A DNA stretch of 8,531 nucleotides, from positions 1-8,531 of the forward strand of contig JAOZPL010000076.1 in NCBI GenBank assembly GCA_029932795.1. Direction: 5' to 3'. The position numbers were made by a program, and so were the translations under genes. The DNA comes from Candidatus Zixiibacteriota bacterium. Lineage in GTDB: Bacteria; Zixibacteria; MSB-5A5; GN15; FEB-12. The notes below the pieces were generated by a model. The model did not search any database. It saw only the letters and a list, made by a program, of their open reading frames with translations, and had not been told where the DNA came from. This document shows positions 1 through 6,565 of this stretch, piece after piece. The first letter of the stretch is position 1, and every line of letters starts with the position of its first letter.

Positions 1-929
1 ACCACTTTCTCCCCGAGCACCAGATTGACGAGCCCAATCATATTCAGCCTGACCAGCGACCGGGCTATAGCGTATGTCACAAGGCCGGTCTTATATACTA
101 CAACCATCGGCCGTCCGATGATCCCTGCCTCAAGAGTCGCCGTTCCGGATGCCGTGAGCACGAGACCGGACTCGAACATGACCCTTCGAGGATCATCATA
201 GGCCACTGAGATAATCTTGTTATCAACAGCACCAATTACGCTTTGATAATTGTACGCCCCCCGTATCCCCGCAACCACCGCCCTGATCTCATATTTGCTG
301 CACAGACGGCGCACAGCGTCCAGCATCACCGGCAGCATCCGTTCAATCTCCTGCGTACGGGAACCGGGCAGAAGGGCAATCTGACGCGGGTGAACGGCGG
401 TTGACTGAATGTATTCAGATGGAATATCCTCAAGCAAATAGTGCCCTACAAACCGAGAAGGAACACCCGAATCGCTGTAGAATGCCTCTTCAAAAGGAAG
501 AATAAGCAGCATCAGGTCAATGTTTCTCTTGATCGTAGCCAGTCGCCGCCTGCCCCAGGCCCATACCTGTGGCGAAATGTAGTAAATGATAGGGATACCA
601 AGCGCCTTGATCCTCCCAGCCAGACGCAGATTGAAACCCGGGTAGTCAACAAGGAGAAGGCACGAAGGTTTTCGTCTTATGATTTCGTCAACACACCGGT
701 AGAAGAGCCTTCGAAAATATAAGTACCTCCGGGCAACCTCCCAGAAGCCAAGCACCGCCAGATCAGCGGGGTCTGCCAACTGATCCTGACCAAGCCGTCT
801 TAGACGACAACCTCCAAGTCCGAAAATCTCCAGCCCCGGATGCATCTGTTGCAGCGCTGCTACCACGCGGCTGGTGGCATTGTCCCCGGAGAGATCACCG
901 GCGGAGATAAAAATCATCGGTTTGCCCAT
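1..929 (-). CDS. lpxB: Lipid-A-disaccharide synthase LpxB, C-terminus cut by window edge
   Basis: This glycosyltransferase (GT19) joins 2,3-diacyl-glucosamine-1-phosphate (lipid X) to UDP-2,3-diacylglucosamine at the inner membrane. I translated 309 uninterrupted codons. The family usually has about 380, so about 70 C-terminal residues lie outside. Visible motifs are the N-terminal FISAGDLSGD (residues 7-16, where most homologues have AGExSGD), LLVDYPGFN (92-100, Asp95 aligning with catalytic Asp98 of E. coli), YYISPQVWAWG (116-126), FVGHYLLED (160-168, where FVGHPL is usual), LLPGSRTQE (186-194) and TASGTATLEA (259-268). The ATG abuts the TAG of the GnnA-like gene with no gap, and there is no clear Shine-Dalgarno sequence, which suggests translational coupling. 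An in-frame ATG at codon 5 would remove only MGKP and is an equally good start. Identity is firm. The two motif deviations are observations whose effect is unknown. Confidence 0.95.
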   Translation of the reverse strand, partial: MGKPMIFISAGDLSGDNATSRVVAALQQMHPGLEIFGLGGCRLRRLGQDQLADPADLAVLGFWEVARRYLYFRRLFYRCVDEIIRRKPSCLLLVDYPGFNLRLAGRIKALGIPIIYYISPQVWAWGRRRLATIKRNIDLMLLILPFEEAFYSDSGVPSRFVGHYLLEDIPSEYIQSTAVHPRQIALLPGSRTQEIERMLPVMLDAVRRLCSKYEIRAVVAGIRGAYNYQSVIGAVDNKIISVAYDDPRRVMFESGLVLTASGTATLEAGIIGRPMVVVYKTGLVTYAIARSLVRLNMIGLVNLVLGEKV

Positions 930-1925
930 CTAGGCCGGTTCCGCCTCCATCATGCGCCTGATCGATTCTATACCAATCCGTTCCACCTCCAGAGCCACCC
1001 GGAGTGCCTCACACGCTTCGGCGACCGGAACGGCCACCGCACCGTCATTGGCAACAGCATCCAGGAAGACTTCCAGCTCGGTGCGGAGCATGTCCTCCCC
1101 CGAATCGGGCAACTTACGGTAGACAATATCCTGTCCGGACTTCCCCAGCGGTATTCGTATCCCGTCCTCCTTAAGGCCGGATTCAGCCAGACTGTATAAG
1201 TCAGTCTGTTTCTCGGCCAGATCAAGCGAATAGTATCCGGACTTTTGGAATATGCGCAGTTTCCGCATTGGCCGCAGTGATATGCGCGAGGCGGTCAGGT
1301 TCGCGACAGCACCGTTTTCAAATGTCAGCCGTGCATTAGCAATATCAGCCTGCTCGGATATAACCGCTACCGCCGATGCCTGCACATCAACAATCTTTGA
1401 CTTGACGAACATGAGGATCAGATCAATATCATGAATCATCAGATCCAGCACGACCGCAACGTCCGTGCCTCGCGGATCGAACGCGGCCAGCCGGTGGGCC
1501 TCGATAAACGATGGCCTTACATCCACGCCTGACAATGACTGCACGGCCGGATTAAACCGCTCAATCTGCCCTACAGTGACTTTAACGCCTTTTTCCTCTG
1601 CGATGTCCCGCAGTCGCACGGCTTGCTTCAGATCGGTAGTGATCGGCTTTTCAATCAGGCAATGCACACCTCGCTCTACAAGAAACGAGGCAACCTCGTA
1701 ATGCGCTGTCGTCGGCACGACTACAGAAACCACTTCGGCATGATCGGCCAGGGTTTCAAGTGAATCAAAGGCCGTTGTCCTGTATTCTCCAGCGTACTTC
1801 CCGGACTTTTCCGAATCGATATCATAGATACCGGCCAGCTCGGAGCCTGGTAGTTGCGCCAGCCATTTGAGATGATGTCGACCCAGGTGCCCGACACCGA
1901 CGACGGCAGTTTTGAGTTTTTTCAT
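930..1925 (-). CDS. Gfo/Idh/MocA oxidoreductase, GnnA-like UDP-GlcNAc 3-dehydrogenase candidate
   Basis: This 331-residue NAD(P)-dependent oxidoreductase has the normal length for the family. The N-terminal Rossmann fold shows GVGHLG (residues 10-15). The family EKP motif is at 92-94 (catalytic Lys93), GQIERFNPA is at 119-127, and DLMIHDIDL (161-169) supplies the conserved Asp161 and His165. The C-terminal half is the usual alpha/beta substrate domain. Known: in Acidithiobacillus, gnnA of this family lies with gnnB between lpxA and lpxB and oxidises the 3-hydroxyl of UDP-GlcNAc before transamination. Seen: this gene also lies between lpxA and lpxB, abutting lpxB. Inferred: it acts on a UDP-GlcNAc-type substrate in lipid A synthesis. 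No DegT-type aminotransferase (GnnB) is in the window, so the product could differ. The ATG start has AAGGA about 10 nt upstream. The 136-nt leader after the PorV-like gene shows no strong promoter. Confidence 0.88.
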   Translation of the reverse strand: MKKLKTAVVGVGHLGRHHLKWLAQLPGSELAGIYDIDSEKSGKYAGEYRTTAFDSLETLADHAEVVSVVVPTTAHYEVASFLVERGVHCLIEKPITTDLKQAVRLRDIAEEKGVKVTVGQIERFNPAVQSLSGVDVRPSFIEAHRLAAFDPRGTDVAVVLDLMIHDIDLILMFVKSKIVDVQASAVAVISEQADIANARLTFENGAVANLTASRISLRPMRKLRIFQKSGYYSLDLAEKQTDLYSLAESGLKEDGIRIPLGKSGQDIVYRKLPDSGEDMLRTELEVFLDAVANDGAVAVPVAEACEALRVALEVERIGIESIRRMMEAEPA

Positions 1926-2061
1926 CTGTTCATAATCCTTATGGGCTACCCGGAACTGCTCTGTGTATGTTACAAGGTAAGAAGATCTGTCAGCATCACA
2001 AAGAGGAATCCTGTCAGCTCAGGTTCATGTAGAGGCAACCAGGCTTGCTTTTGTCAGGCAT

Positions 2062-3183
2062 TTACAGGATCACATTAATACTGTAGTAGTCAATTTTATC
2101 GATCATGGTATTGCCCTCTCTGTCGATGCGAGCGTATGAGAACTCCACGTTGAGGTGAGCCAGCAGGAACTTTGACAGGTTGAGATTACTTGCAGGCACG
2201 TCAAGCCTGTCACCCAGGAGCATCTGCTTGATCCCCCGACTGGAGACACCAATGCCATACGTGTCAAAACCGACCAACCCTTCCTGGGCATTGACCGTTC
2301 CCACCCGAAGGAACAATGCATCCGCCAGACCTGCCTCCATTCCGAATTTCCCGGTTCTCTGATCGTCGCCGGGAAACAACACCTCCATTTCGTACGCCGG
2401 CAGCAGAGACAGCCACCTCATCCGCTCGGAGCCGTAGACCAGCTCCATGCCGCAGCCAAACCGACCTGTTTTCGGTAGCACGTAGTCCCCCCCCATGAAC
2501 TTGAAACTGGAACCGTAATTACTAACCGACATTCCCAGCAATAGGGAAGAACGCAGTCTGTACCCGTCGCCGTGAGGCTGTGACAAAAACAACCCATTCA
2601 GTGGTGCCCGGAACAGTAGCCCAAAATCAAACGCGTCGCCGCTTCCCTTGTAATCAACAACCTCTTCCGACAAATCCTTATACGTCACTCCCACTCCGAC
2701 ATCCACCACTCCTGAGTACCCGATGCCGACTGAAAAACAGTCGGCATAATCCTTCCAGAAGAACGTGCGTTCCGTTGGGATCCCATCGTAGGTGCGCTCG
2801 ATATAAGGACCATCGACATAGCTGAGGTGCTGATATGCGATGCCTATGCCAACAGGCAATGAATTCGACCAGACACGATCAGGCAATCTTGCGGTCAACA
2901 CCGTTGAATTGTATTCGATGGAAGAACTATCCATGAATTCCACTAATCTGGCTTTCCTGGGGTAAAAGGAAACCGACGCGTATTTGTTATCCAGAAACCC
3001 CAGCGCCGCGGGATTGTAATAGGCTGATTCATGATCTGTCAGCATCACGCCGACTGTTCCCATGCCGTTGGAACGCACCGAGGGCGACAACTCCAGGAAT
3101 CCTGTTACGCTGGTACCGACTTTTGCCTGGGGATAGGCAGTCGAAGCCGTAAGGGCTAATAGAATAAGACAGCGCTGAATCAC
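2062..3183 (-). CDS. PorV/PorQ-like outer-membrane beta-barrel protein
   Basis: This 373-residue protein has a signal peptide (short positive MIQR, hydrophobic core at about 5-15, likely cleavage after PQA at about residue 20). It continues with the family opening: GFLELSPSVRSNGMG (residues 28-42), then ESAYYNPAAL (52-61). That pattern of a variable N-terminal strand, an R..GMG turn and a YxNPA box is typical of the PorV/PorQ/UPF0164 family of FadL-related barrels. In Bacteroidetes these serve type IX secretion. The rest alternates short beta strands with Gly- and aromatic-rich turns (GIGIAYQHLSYV, VGVGVTYKDL), and it ends in a hydrophobic residue (NVIL), as barrel proteins often do. It starts at GTG, with a near-perfect AAGGAGGT six bases upstream, which decides the start. 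It lies 85 nt after lpxA and 136 nt before the GnnA-like gene. The barrel and family are well supported. A secretion role is unproven, since no other T9SS gene is visible. Confidence 0.8.
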   Translation of the reverse strand: MIQRCLILLALTASTAYPQAKVGTSVTGFLELSPSVRSNGMGTVGVMLTDHESAYYNPAALGFLDNKYASVSFYPRKARLVEFMDSSSIEYNSTVLTARLPDRVWSNSLPVGIGIAYQHLSYVDGPYIERTYDGIPTERTFFWKDYADCFSVGIGYSGVVDVGVGVTYKDLSEEVVDYKGSGDAFDFGLLFRAPLNGLFLSQPHGDGYRLRSSLLLGMSVSNYGSSFKFMGGDYVLPKTGRFGCGMELVYGSERMRWLSLLPAYEMEVLFPGDDQRTGKFGMEAGLADALFLRVGTVNAQEGLVGFDTYGIGVSSRGIKQMLLGDRLDVPASNLNLSKFLLAHLNVEFSYARIDREGNTMIDKIDYYSINVIL

Positions 3184-3198
3184 CGATCAACCTCCTTG
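3184..3198 (-). promoter_or_regulatory. Strong ribosome binding site of the PorV-like gene
   Basis: Read on the minus strand, AAGGAGGT is followed by TGATCG and then the GTG start codon, giving a six-base spacing. It is the strongest Shine-Dalgarno match in the window and decides the GTG start. It implies independent, efficient translation rather than coupling to lpxA. Confidence 0.75.
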
Positions 3199-3268
3199 AT
3201 TATACAACGAACCTGCATTACTCAGATTGATTCCTGCTTCATCTGCATAAGGTTTAGTAATTGACAGG

Positions 3269-4042
3269 CTATTTCACGATCCCCCGGTCTGACCGATCAA
3301 TGAAATCCAGGATGGTCTGCACCTCCGGGATTATGTCAACTTCACTCCTGATTCGTTCGACAGCCTGCGAGGTGTTTAATTTGGAGAAGAAGAGAATCTT
3401 GAATGTTCTTTCCAGTGTGCGAATAGTCTCGCTCGTGAATCCACGGCGTTTGAGGCCGATAGAATTGACTCCGATCATCCGCAACGGGTAACCACCCGCG
3501 AGCGCGTACGGTACCACATCCTGCTGCACACGGAACCCGCCGCCGATCATTGCATGCGCCCCGATCTTGACAAACTGGTGCACCGGCAGCACGCCGCCGA
3601 GAGTAGCGTAATCATCCACCTCCACGTGTCCGGCAAGATTAACGGAGTTGGCCATGATTACGTTGCTGCCGATGATACAGTCGTGCGCGACATGCGCATA
3701 GGCCATAATGACGGTGTTCTGACCGATCGTGGTTTCACCGCGCGCTGTGGTACCCCGGTTGATCGTAGCATATTCCCTGATAGTGGTGTTGTCACCTATC
3801 CGCACCCCTGTCTTTTCACCGGCGAATTTGAGGTCCTGCGGTATGCTGCCGATCACCGCCCCGTGAAAGACCTGCACCTTCTTCCCCAGCACCGCACCTT
3901 CAGCCAGGAGCACGTTCGATGCTATCTGACAGCCATCACCTATTACCACGCCGTCCTCGATAATCGTATTCGGGCCAACCTTGATATCGGCGCCGACTGT
4001 TGCCGTGGGAGAAATGATGGTCGCCTTGTGGATGTCGTTCAT
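3269..4042 (-). CDS. lpxA: UDP-N-acetylglucosamine O-acyltransferase LpxA
   Basis: This is the first enzyme of lipid A synthesis. It is a cytoplasmic trimer that moves a 3-hydroxyacyl chain from ACP to the 3-position of UDP-GlcNAc (or UDP-GlcNAc3N). The 257 residues compare with 262 in E. coli. The first two thirds are hexapeptide repeats of a left-handed beta helix (for example IGSNVIMANSVNLAGHVEVDD). The catalytic histidine is His120 in AHVAHDC (E. coli His125), with His139 in LAGH and His155 in VHQF also conserved. The helical C-terminus carries the family signature GLKRRGF and ends SDRGIVK. The acyl-chain ruler position (E. coli Gly173) is Gly168 in MIGGGF, consistent with a long hydroxyacyl chain of about C14; this length is inferred. 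The ATG overlaps the TGA of lpxC-fabZ by four bases (ATGA), so the two are translationally coupled. Confidence 0.97.
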   Translation of the reverse strand: MNDIHKATIISPTATVGADIKVGPNTIIEDGVVIGDGCQIASNVLLAEGAVLGKKVQVFHGAVIGSIPQDLKFAGEKTGVRIGDNTTIREYATINRGTTARGETTIGQNTVIMAYAHVAHDCIIGSNVIMANSVNLAGHVEVDDYATLGGVLPVHQFVKIGAHAMIGGGFRVQQDVVPYALAGGYPLRMIGVNSIGLKRRGFTSETIRTLERTFKILFFSKLNTSQAVERIRSEVDIIPEVQTILDFIDRSDRGIVK

Positions 4043-5436
4043 CGGTCGATCACCCGTGCCAGGAAATCGGCGCTGGCTACCAGCTTGTCTTCGACAAACG
4101 CCTGCCCTGACATCTTGCAGTTCCCCCGACGGAAAGCGTGCATTTCCAGCTCGAATCGAAGCTGATCTCCGGGTATAACCGGCTGGCGAAACTTGGCGTT
4201 GTCGATCGACAAGAAATACACCACTTTCGACTGTGGATCATCTATCGCATTGAGCAGCAGGATACCGCCGGCTTGAGCCATTGCCTCAAGAATGAGCACG
4301 CCGGGCATGATAGGATGATTGGGAAAGTGTCCCTGGAAAAAGGGTTCATTAATCGTCACATTCTTTATGGCTACGACCCGCTTGTCCGGTTCCAGGTCAA
4401 TGATACGGTCGATCAGCAGGAACGGGTAGCGGTGGGGCATGATATTCTGGATGGCATCGATATCGAAAAACGCCTTGCTCCTGCCGGAACCATACTGTCG
4501 GGCAATCTTCTTCTTCTGGTACAGATCACGCATTTCCCTGGCCAGCGCTACATTAGCCTTGTGACCGGAGCGGGCCGCCAGCACGTGCCCTTTGAACGGC
4601 ACACCTATGAGAAAGAGATCACCAAGCAAATCCAGCGTTTTGTGACGCACCGGCTCGTTGTAAAAGCGGAGTGGGACATCATTGATAATACCGGTCTTGC
4701 CCACAAATGCTTTCTCCTTCAGATCGAGCACCTTACGAATCCGATCAACCTCAACCTGTCCCAGGTCCGAATCATAAATCACGATAGCGTTGCCAAGACT
4801 GCCGCCTTTGATCAATCCGGCCTCCTTGAGGCTCTCGACTTCGGAGAGAAAACAGAATGTGCGCGCCGGCGCGAACTCCTCGACAAACTCCTTCTCCAGA
4901 TCAACGCAGGTCGTGTACTGTGTGCCCAGAGCCGGATTTTTATAGTCGATCATGAACGTGATGCGCAACTCATCGGATGGTGTCACGACCAGATCGATGC
5001 CCCTCTCTGGCTCGTTTAACGACATCGGGGTGTCAATCTCCAGATAGACTTTGTCCGCATCCTGATTTTCAATACCCGCCTCAAGCAGCTTATCCACGTA
5101 CGGCTTGGCGGACCCATCCCCGACCGGCGGTTCGTTGTTATCCAGCTCCACGATCATATTGTCTATCTGCAGTCCGGCAAGGGCCGCCAGCACGTGCTCC
5201 ACGGTGTAAACTTTTGCTTCGCCGTCCTGAAGTGTCGTCCCTCGGGAGATATCGACCACGTGGTCTATATCAGCGATAACGCCGGGGGATCCGGGAAGAT
5301 CAGCCCGGATAAACTCAACACCATGATCCGGCGGAGCCGGCTTGAACGTCATGGTACAGTTGTTGCCGGTATGCAGACCTGTCCCGGAGAGGGAGATTTC
5401 CCGTCTGACTGTTCGCTGCTTTTCGTACATAAGCAT
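4039..5436 (-). CDS. lpxC-fabZ: Bifunctional LpxC deacetylase / FabZ 3-hydroxyacyl-ACP dehydratase
   Basis: This 465-residue fusion combines two enzymes. The N-terminal part (about 5-305) is LpxC, the zinc deacetylase of UDP-3-acyl-GlcNAc and the committed lipid A step. It shows SLSGTGLHTG (16-25), TVEHVLAAL (78-86, catalytic Glu80 and zinc ligand His81), NNEPPVGDGSA (100-110), HKTLDLLGDL (265-274, zinc ligands His265 and Asp269) and the general acid His292 in SGHKAN. After a linker, FabZ occupies about 322-465: IMPHRYPFLLIDRI (332-345), the catalytic His370 in FFQGHFP and Glu384 in PGVLILEAMAQ. FabZ dehydrates 3-hydroxyacyl-ACP, the same pool LpxA draws on, so the fusion links fatty acid and lipid A supply. 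Such fusions are typical of Bacteroidetes/Chlorobi-type bacteria. Two ATGs compete: the first (5436) has GGGG only 3 nt upstream, and the second (5430) has it 9 nt upstream, so the second is probably the real start. Confidence 0.97.
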   Translation of the reverse strand: MLMYEKQRTVRREISLSGTGLHTGNNCTMTFKPAPPDHGVEFIRADLPGSPGVIADIDHVVDISRGTTLQDGEAKVYTVEHVLAALAGLQIDNMIVELDNNEPPVGDGSAKPYVDKLLEAGIENQDADKVYLEIDTPMSLNEPERGIDLVVTPSDELRITFMIDYKNPALGTQYTTCVDLEKEFVEEFAPARTFCFLSEVESLKEAGLIKGGSLGNAIVIYDSDLGQVEVDRIRKVLDLKEKAFVGKTGIINDVPLRFYNEPVRHKTLDLLGDLFLIGVPFKGHVLAARSGHKANVALAREMRDLYQKKKIARQYGSGRSKAFFDIDAIQNIMPHRYPFLLIDRIIDLEPDKRVVAIKNVTINEPFFQGHFPNHPIMPGVLILEAMAQAGGILLLNAIDDPQSKVVYFLSIDNAKFRQPVIPGDQLRFELEMHAFRRGNCKMSGQAFVEDKLVASADFLARVIDR

Positions 5437-5459
5437 TGACCCCGAATTGAGTTGCCGGG

Positions 5460-5488
5460 AGTATACAACGAACCCCTGACCGGTTCAA
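5460..5488 (-). promoter_or_regulatory. Sigma70-like promoter of the lpxC cluster
   Basis: On the minus strand, a -35 box TTGAAC (5488-5483, 4 of 6 to consensus) is followed by exactly 17 bases and a -10 box TATACT (5465-5460, 5 of 6). Transcription would begin near 5453, giving a leader of about 17-23 nt before the candidate lpxC ATGs. An A-tract (CTAAAAATA) sits just upstream of the -35 box, where an UP element would be. Many FCB bacteria use a different primary sigma consensus (TTTG / TAnnTTTG), so the assignment depends on the real taxon. Confidence 0.55.
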
Positions 5489-5500
5489 GCGGTATTTTTA

Positions 5501-5654
5501 GCAGACGAGAATTTTGGATTGAGTGAGCGGCAGACCTCCCGGTCTGCCCGTCTCTGGACAAACAAGAGGCAGACGAGAACATTCAGCGCGCTGTCATGCG
5601 ACCTCGCGTGACAGCCTTCTGCGTGAACAAGGGGCGGACGAGGACGTCTGCCTC
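5501..5654. repeat. Three-hairpin cluster with about 65-nt tandem repeats
   Basis: This non-coding stretch contains three inverted repeats, each with a 4-nt loop. They are 5529-5548 (GGCAGACC tccc GGTCTGCC, 8-bp perfect stem), 5590-5615 (GCTGTCATGCG acct CGCGTGACAGC, 11 bp with one T-G wobble) and 5631-5654 (GGGGCGGACG agga CGTCTGCCTC, 10 bp including wobbles on the plus-strand RNA). A decamer GCAGACGAGA starts at 5501 and 5569 and recurs as GCGGACGAGG at 5634, so the spacings are 68 and 65. The longer direct repeat AACAAGRGGCRGACGAGRAC (5561-5580 and 5626-5645) matches at 17 of 20 positions. No U-run follows any stem, so these are not classic terminators. It resembles a REP-like or BIME-like palindromic element, or a structured RNA, lying between the RHH gene's end and the lpxC promoter. 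No convincing coding frame is present. Confidence 0.7.
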
Positions 5655-5688
5655 CCACAAAGCCTGTCAAAGGGTGTTGCGAAGGGTA

Positions 5689-5946
5689 CTAAATCTCCTT
5701 GAGCACTTTCACCTGCCGCAGCTTGCGGAAAAGCTGGATATATTCCTTTACCATGATCTCCTCGGCGGTTGAAAGGCCCTCCATCATCGGGATACCGATC
5801 CGAAGCAGCGCCCGGACAATATCCGCCGTCGTCCGATCATATTTGTCGGCCAGTTCCTTCAGCTTGCTCTTGAGTTCATAAGAGACAAAGATGTTAAGGC
5901 AATGCTCCCCGCGCGTCTTGCGACTGATGCCTGTTTTCTCGCTCAT
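5689..5946 (-). CDS. Ribbon-helix-helix (CopG/MetJ-type) DNA-binding protein
   Basis: This small protein of 85 residues from the chosen ATG (5946) begins with a basic tail (MSEKTGISRKTRGE). A predicted beta strand CLNIFVSY follows, then helix A ELKSKLKELADKYD, a turn RTT, and helix B ADIVRALLRIGI. That order is the ribbon-helix-helix fold, in which two chains pair their strands to read the DNA major groove. A charged C-terminal helix (STAEEIMVKEYIQLFRKLRQ) may mediate oligomerisation. The ATG at 5946 has AAAGGA six bases upstream and is preferred. An ATG at 6000 would add 18 residues and overlap the upstream gene by 17 nt, but it has no clear Shine-Dalgarno sequence. It follows the sigma4-like gene closely, so the two are probably one transcript. 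No toxin-like partner is visible, so an antitoxin role is not supported. Its target is unknown. Confidence 0.72.
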   Translation of the reverse strand: MSEKTGISRKTRGEHCLNIFVSYELKSKLKELADKYDRTTADIVRALLRIGIPMMEGLSTAEEIMVKEYIQLFRKLRQVKVLKEI

Positions 5947-5983
5947 CCCTGTTCCTTTCATTCGATAGTACGTTTGAACTTGC

Positions 5984-6520
5984 TCAATGATACTTCTCAT
6001 GCCCGATCAGAATCTGCGGCGTATCGATTTTCAGATTGAACTCCTCCCTCAGCTTTCTGATGATCTCTTTCCACGTGGAGGATTTGTCCCGGTGTTTTAT
6101 CAGAAGATCGATCTGCACGCGGTACGGAGAGTTACAGATGGGGCATTGATTCACCGGCCTTTTCTCCAGATTGTACAACCTTGCAACCAGCGGTCGCAGT
6201 TCTTTCTTCAGTTTCCTGAGTGCGCGCTTGTGGATCGCTTCCAGTTTGTAAATCGCCCGTCCTGATTTCTCCGCAATTTGACGGTAACTCTCACCGCTAT
6301 AATAGAACCTCTCAATGAACTCCCGCTCGTCCTCCGTCAGTGTCGTCAGTGCCCGAGCCACCTCGCGCTGAATCAGTTGACGCCGTTCATACTCCTCGGC
6401 CGGTTCCACCGTTGATACGGTCTGAACCTCGACATCAGTTCTGCTTCCGTCACGATCTTCGCGAGGAGCAAACCCCAAACCCACAATCCAATCCTGATAT
6501 ACAACCCGACTTTGCGCCAT
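5984..6520 (-). CDS. Sigma-70 region-4-like HTH protein with C-terminal CxxC...HxxxH module
   Basis: The protein has 178 residues from the ATG at 6520. Residues about 52-108 look like sigma-70 region 4: RALTTLTEDEREFIERFYY, then the HTH GESYRQIAEKSGRAIYKLEA, then a basic KRALRKLKKEL. No region 2 is visible, so it is unlikely to be a complete sigma factor and may act as a DNA-binding regulator. The C-terminus is a separate module, CPICNSPYRVQIDLLIKH (126-143), followed by a helical stretch and GHEKYH at the very end. Cys126, Cys129, His174 and His178 could bind zinc. The C..C...R..ID..L...I...H...H pattern resembles short zinc/HTH modules seen in phage-type and mobile-element-type proteins. 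I know of no name for the fusion. The ATG at 6520 has AAGGGGA about 8 nt upstream and is preferred. A GTG at 6565 (GGAG 4 nt upstream) would add 15 residues. Confidence 0.72.
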   Translation of the reverse strand: MAQSRVVYQDWIVGLGFAPREDRDGSRTDVEVQTVSTVEPAEEYERRQLIQREVARALTTLTEDEREFIERFYYSGESYRQIAEKSGRAIYKLEAIHKRALRKLKKELRPLVARLYNLEKRPVNQCPICNSPYRVQIDLLIKHRDKSSTWKEIIRKLREEFNLKIDTPQILIGHEKYH

Positions 6521-6565
6521 TATCTGCTTCCCCTTTACAGCCTTCACGGAGACGTATTCTGTCAC

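Noticed and set aside
3199..3204. TATAAT as an independent promoter of the PorV-like gene
   Set aside because: No -35 box is found at 16-18 bases, and transcription would start inside the ribosome binding site. It is kept only as part of the shared-motif finding.
3554..4165. A 203-codon plus-strand open frame opposite lpxA
   Set aside because: It is antisense to an intact lpxA with its hexapeptide repeats and catalytic histidine, and it has no domain of its own.
4138..5019. A 293-codon open frame on the plus strand opposite lpxC-fabZ
   Set aside because: It is fully antisense to a gene with all catalytic motifs intact, and its translation shows no recognisable domain. It reads as a shadow of codon bias.
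5501..5654. CRISPR array
   Set aside because: There are only two or three imperfect, short repeats, the spacers contain hairpins of their own, and no cas gene is nearby.
5485..5670. A short minus-strand open frame upstream of lpxC
   Set aside because: It is composed of the hairpin repeats, has no ribosome binding site, and its Arg/Pro/Cys-rich translation looks random.
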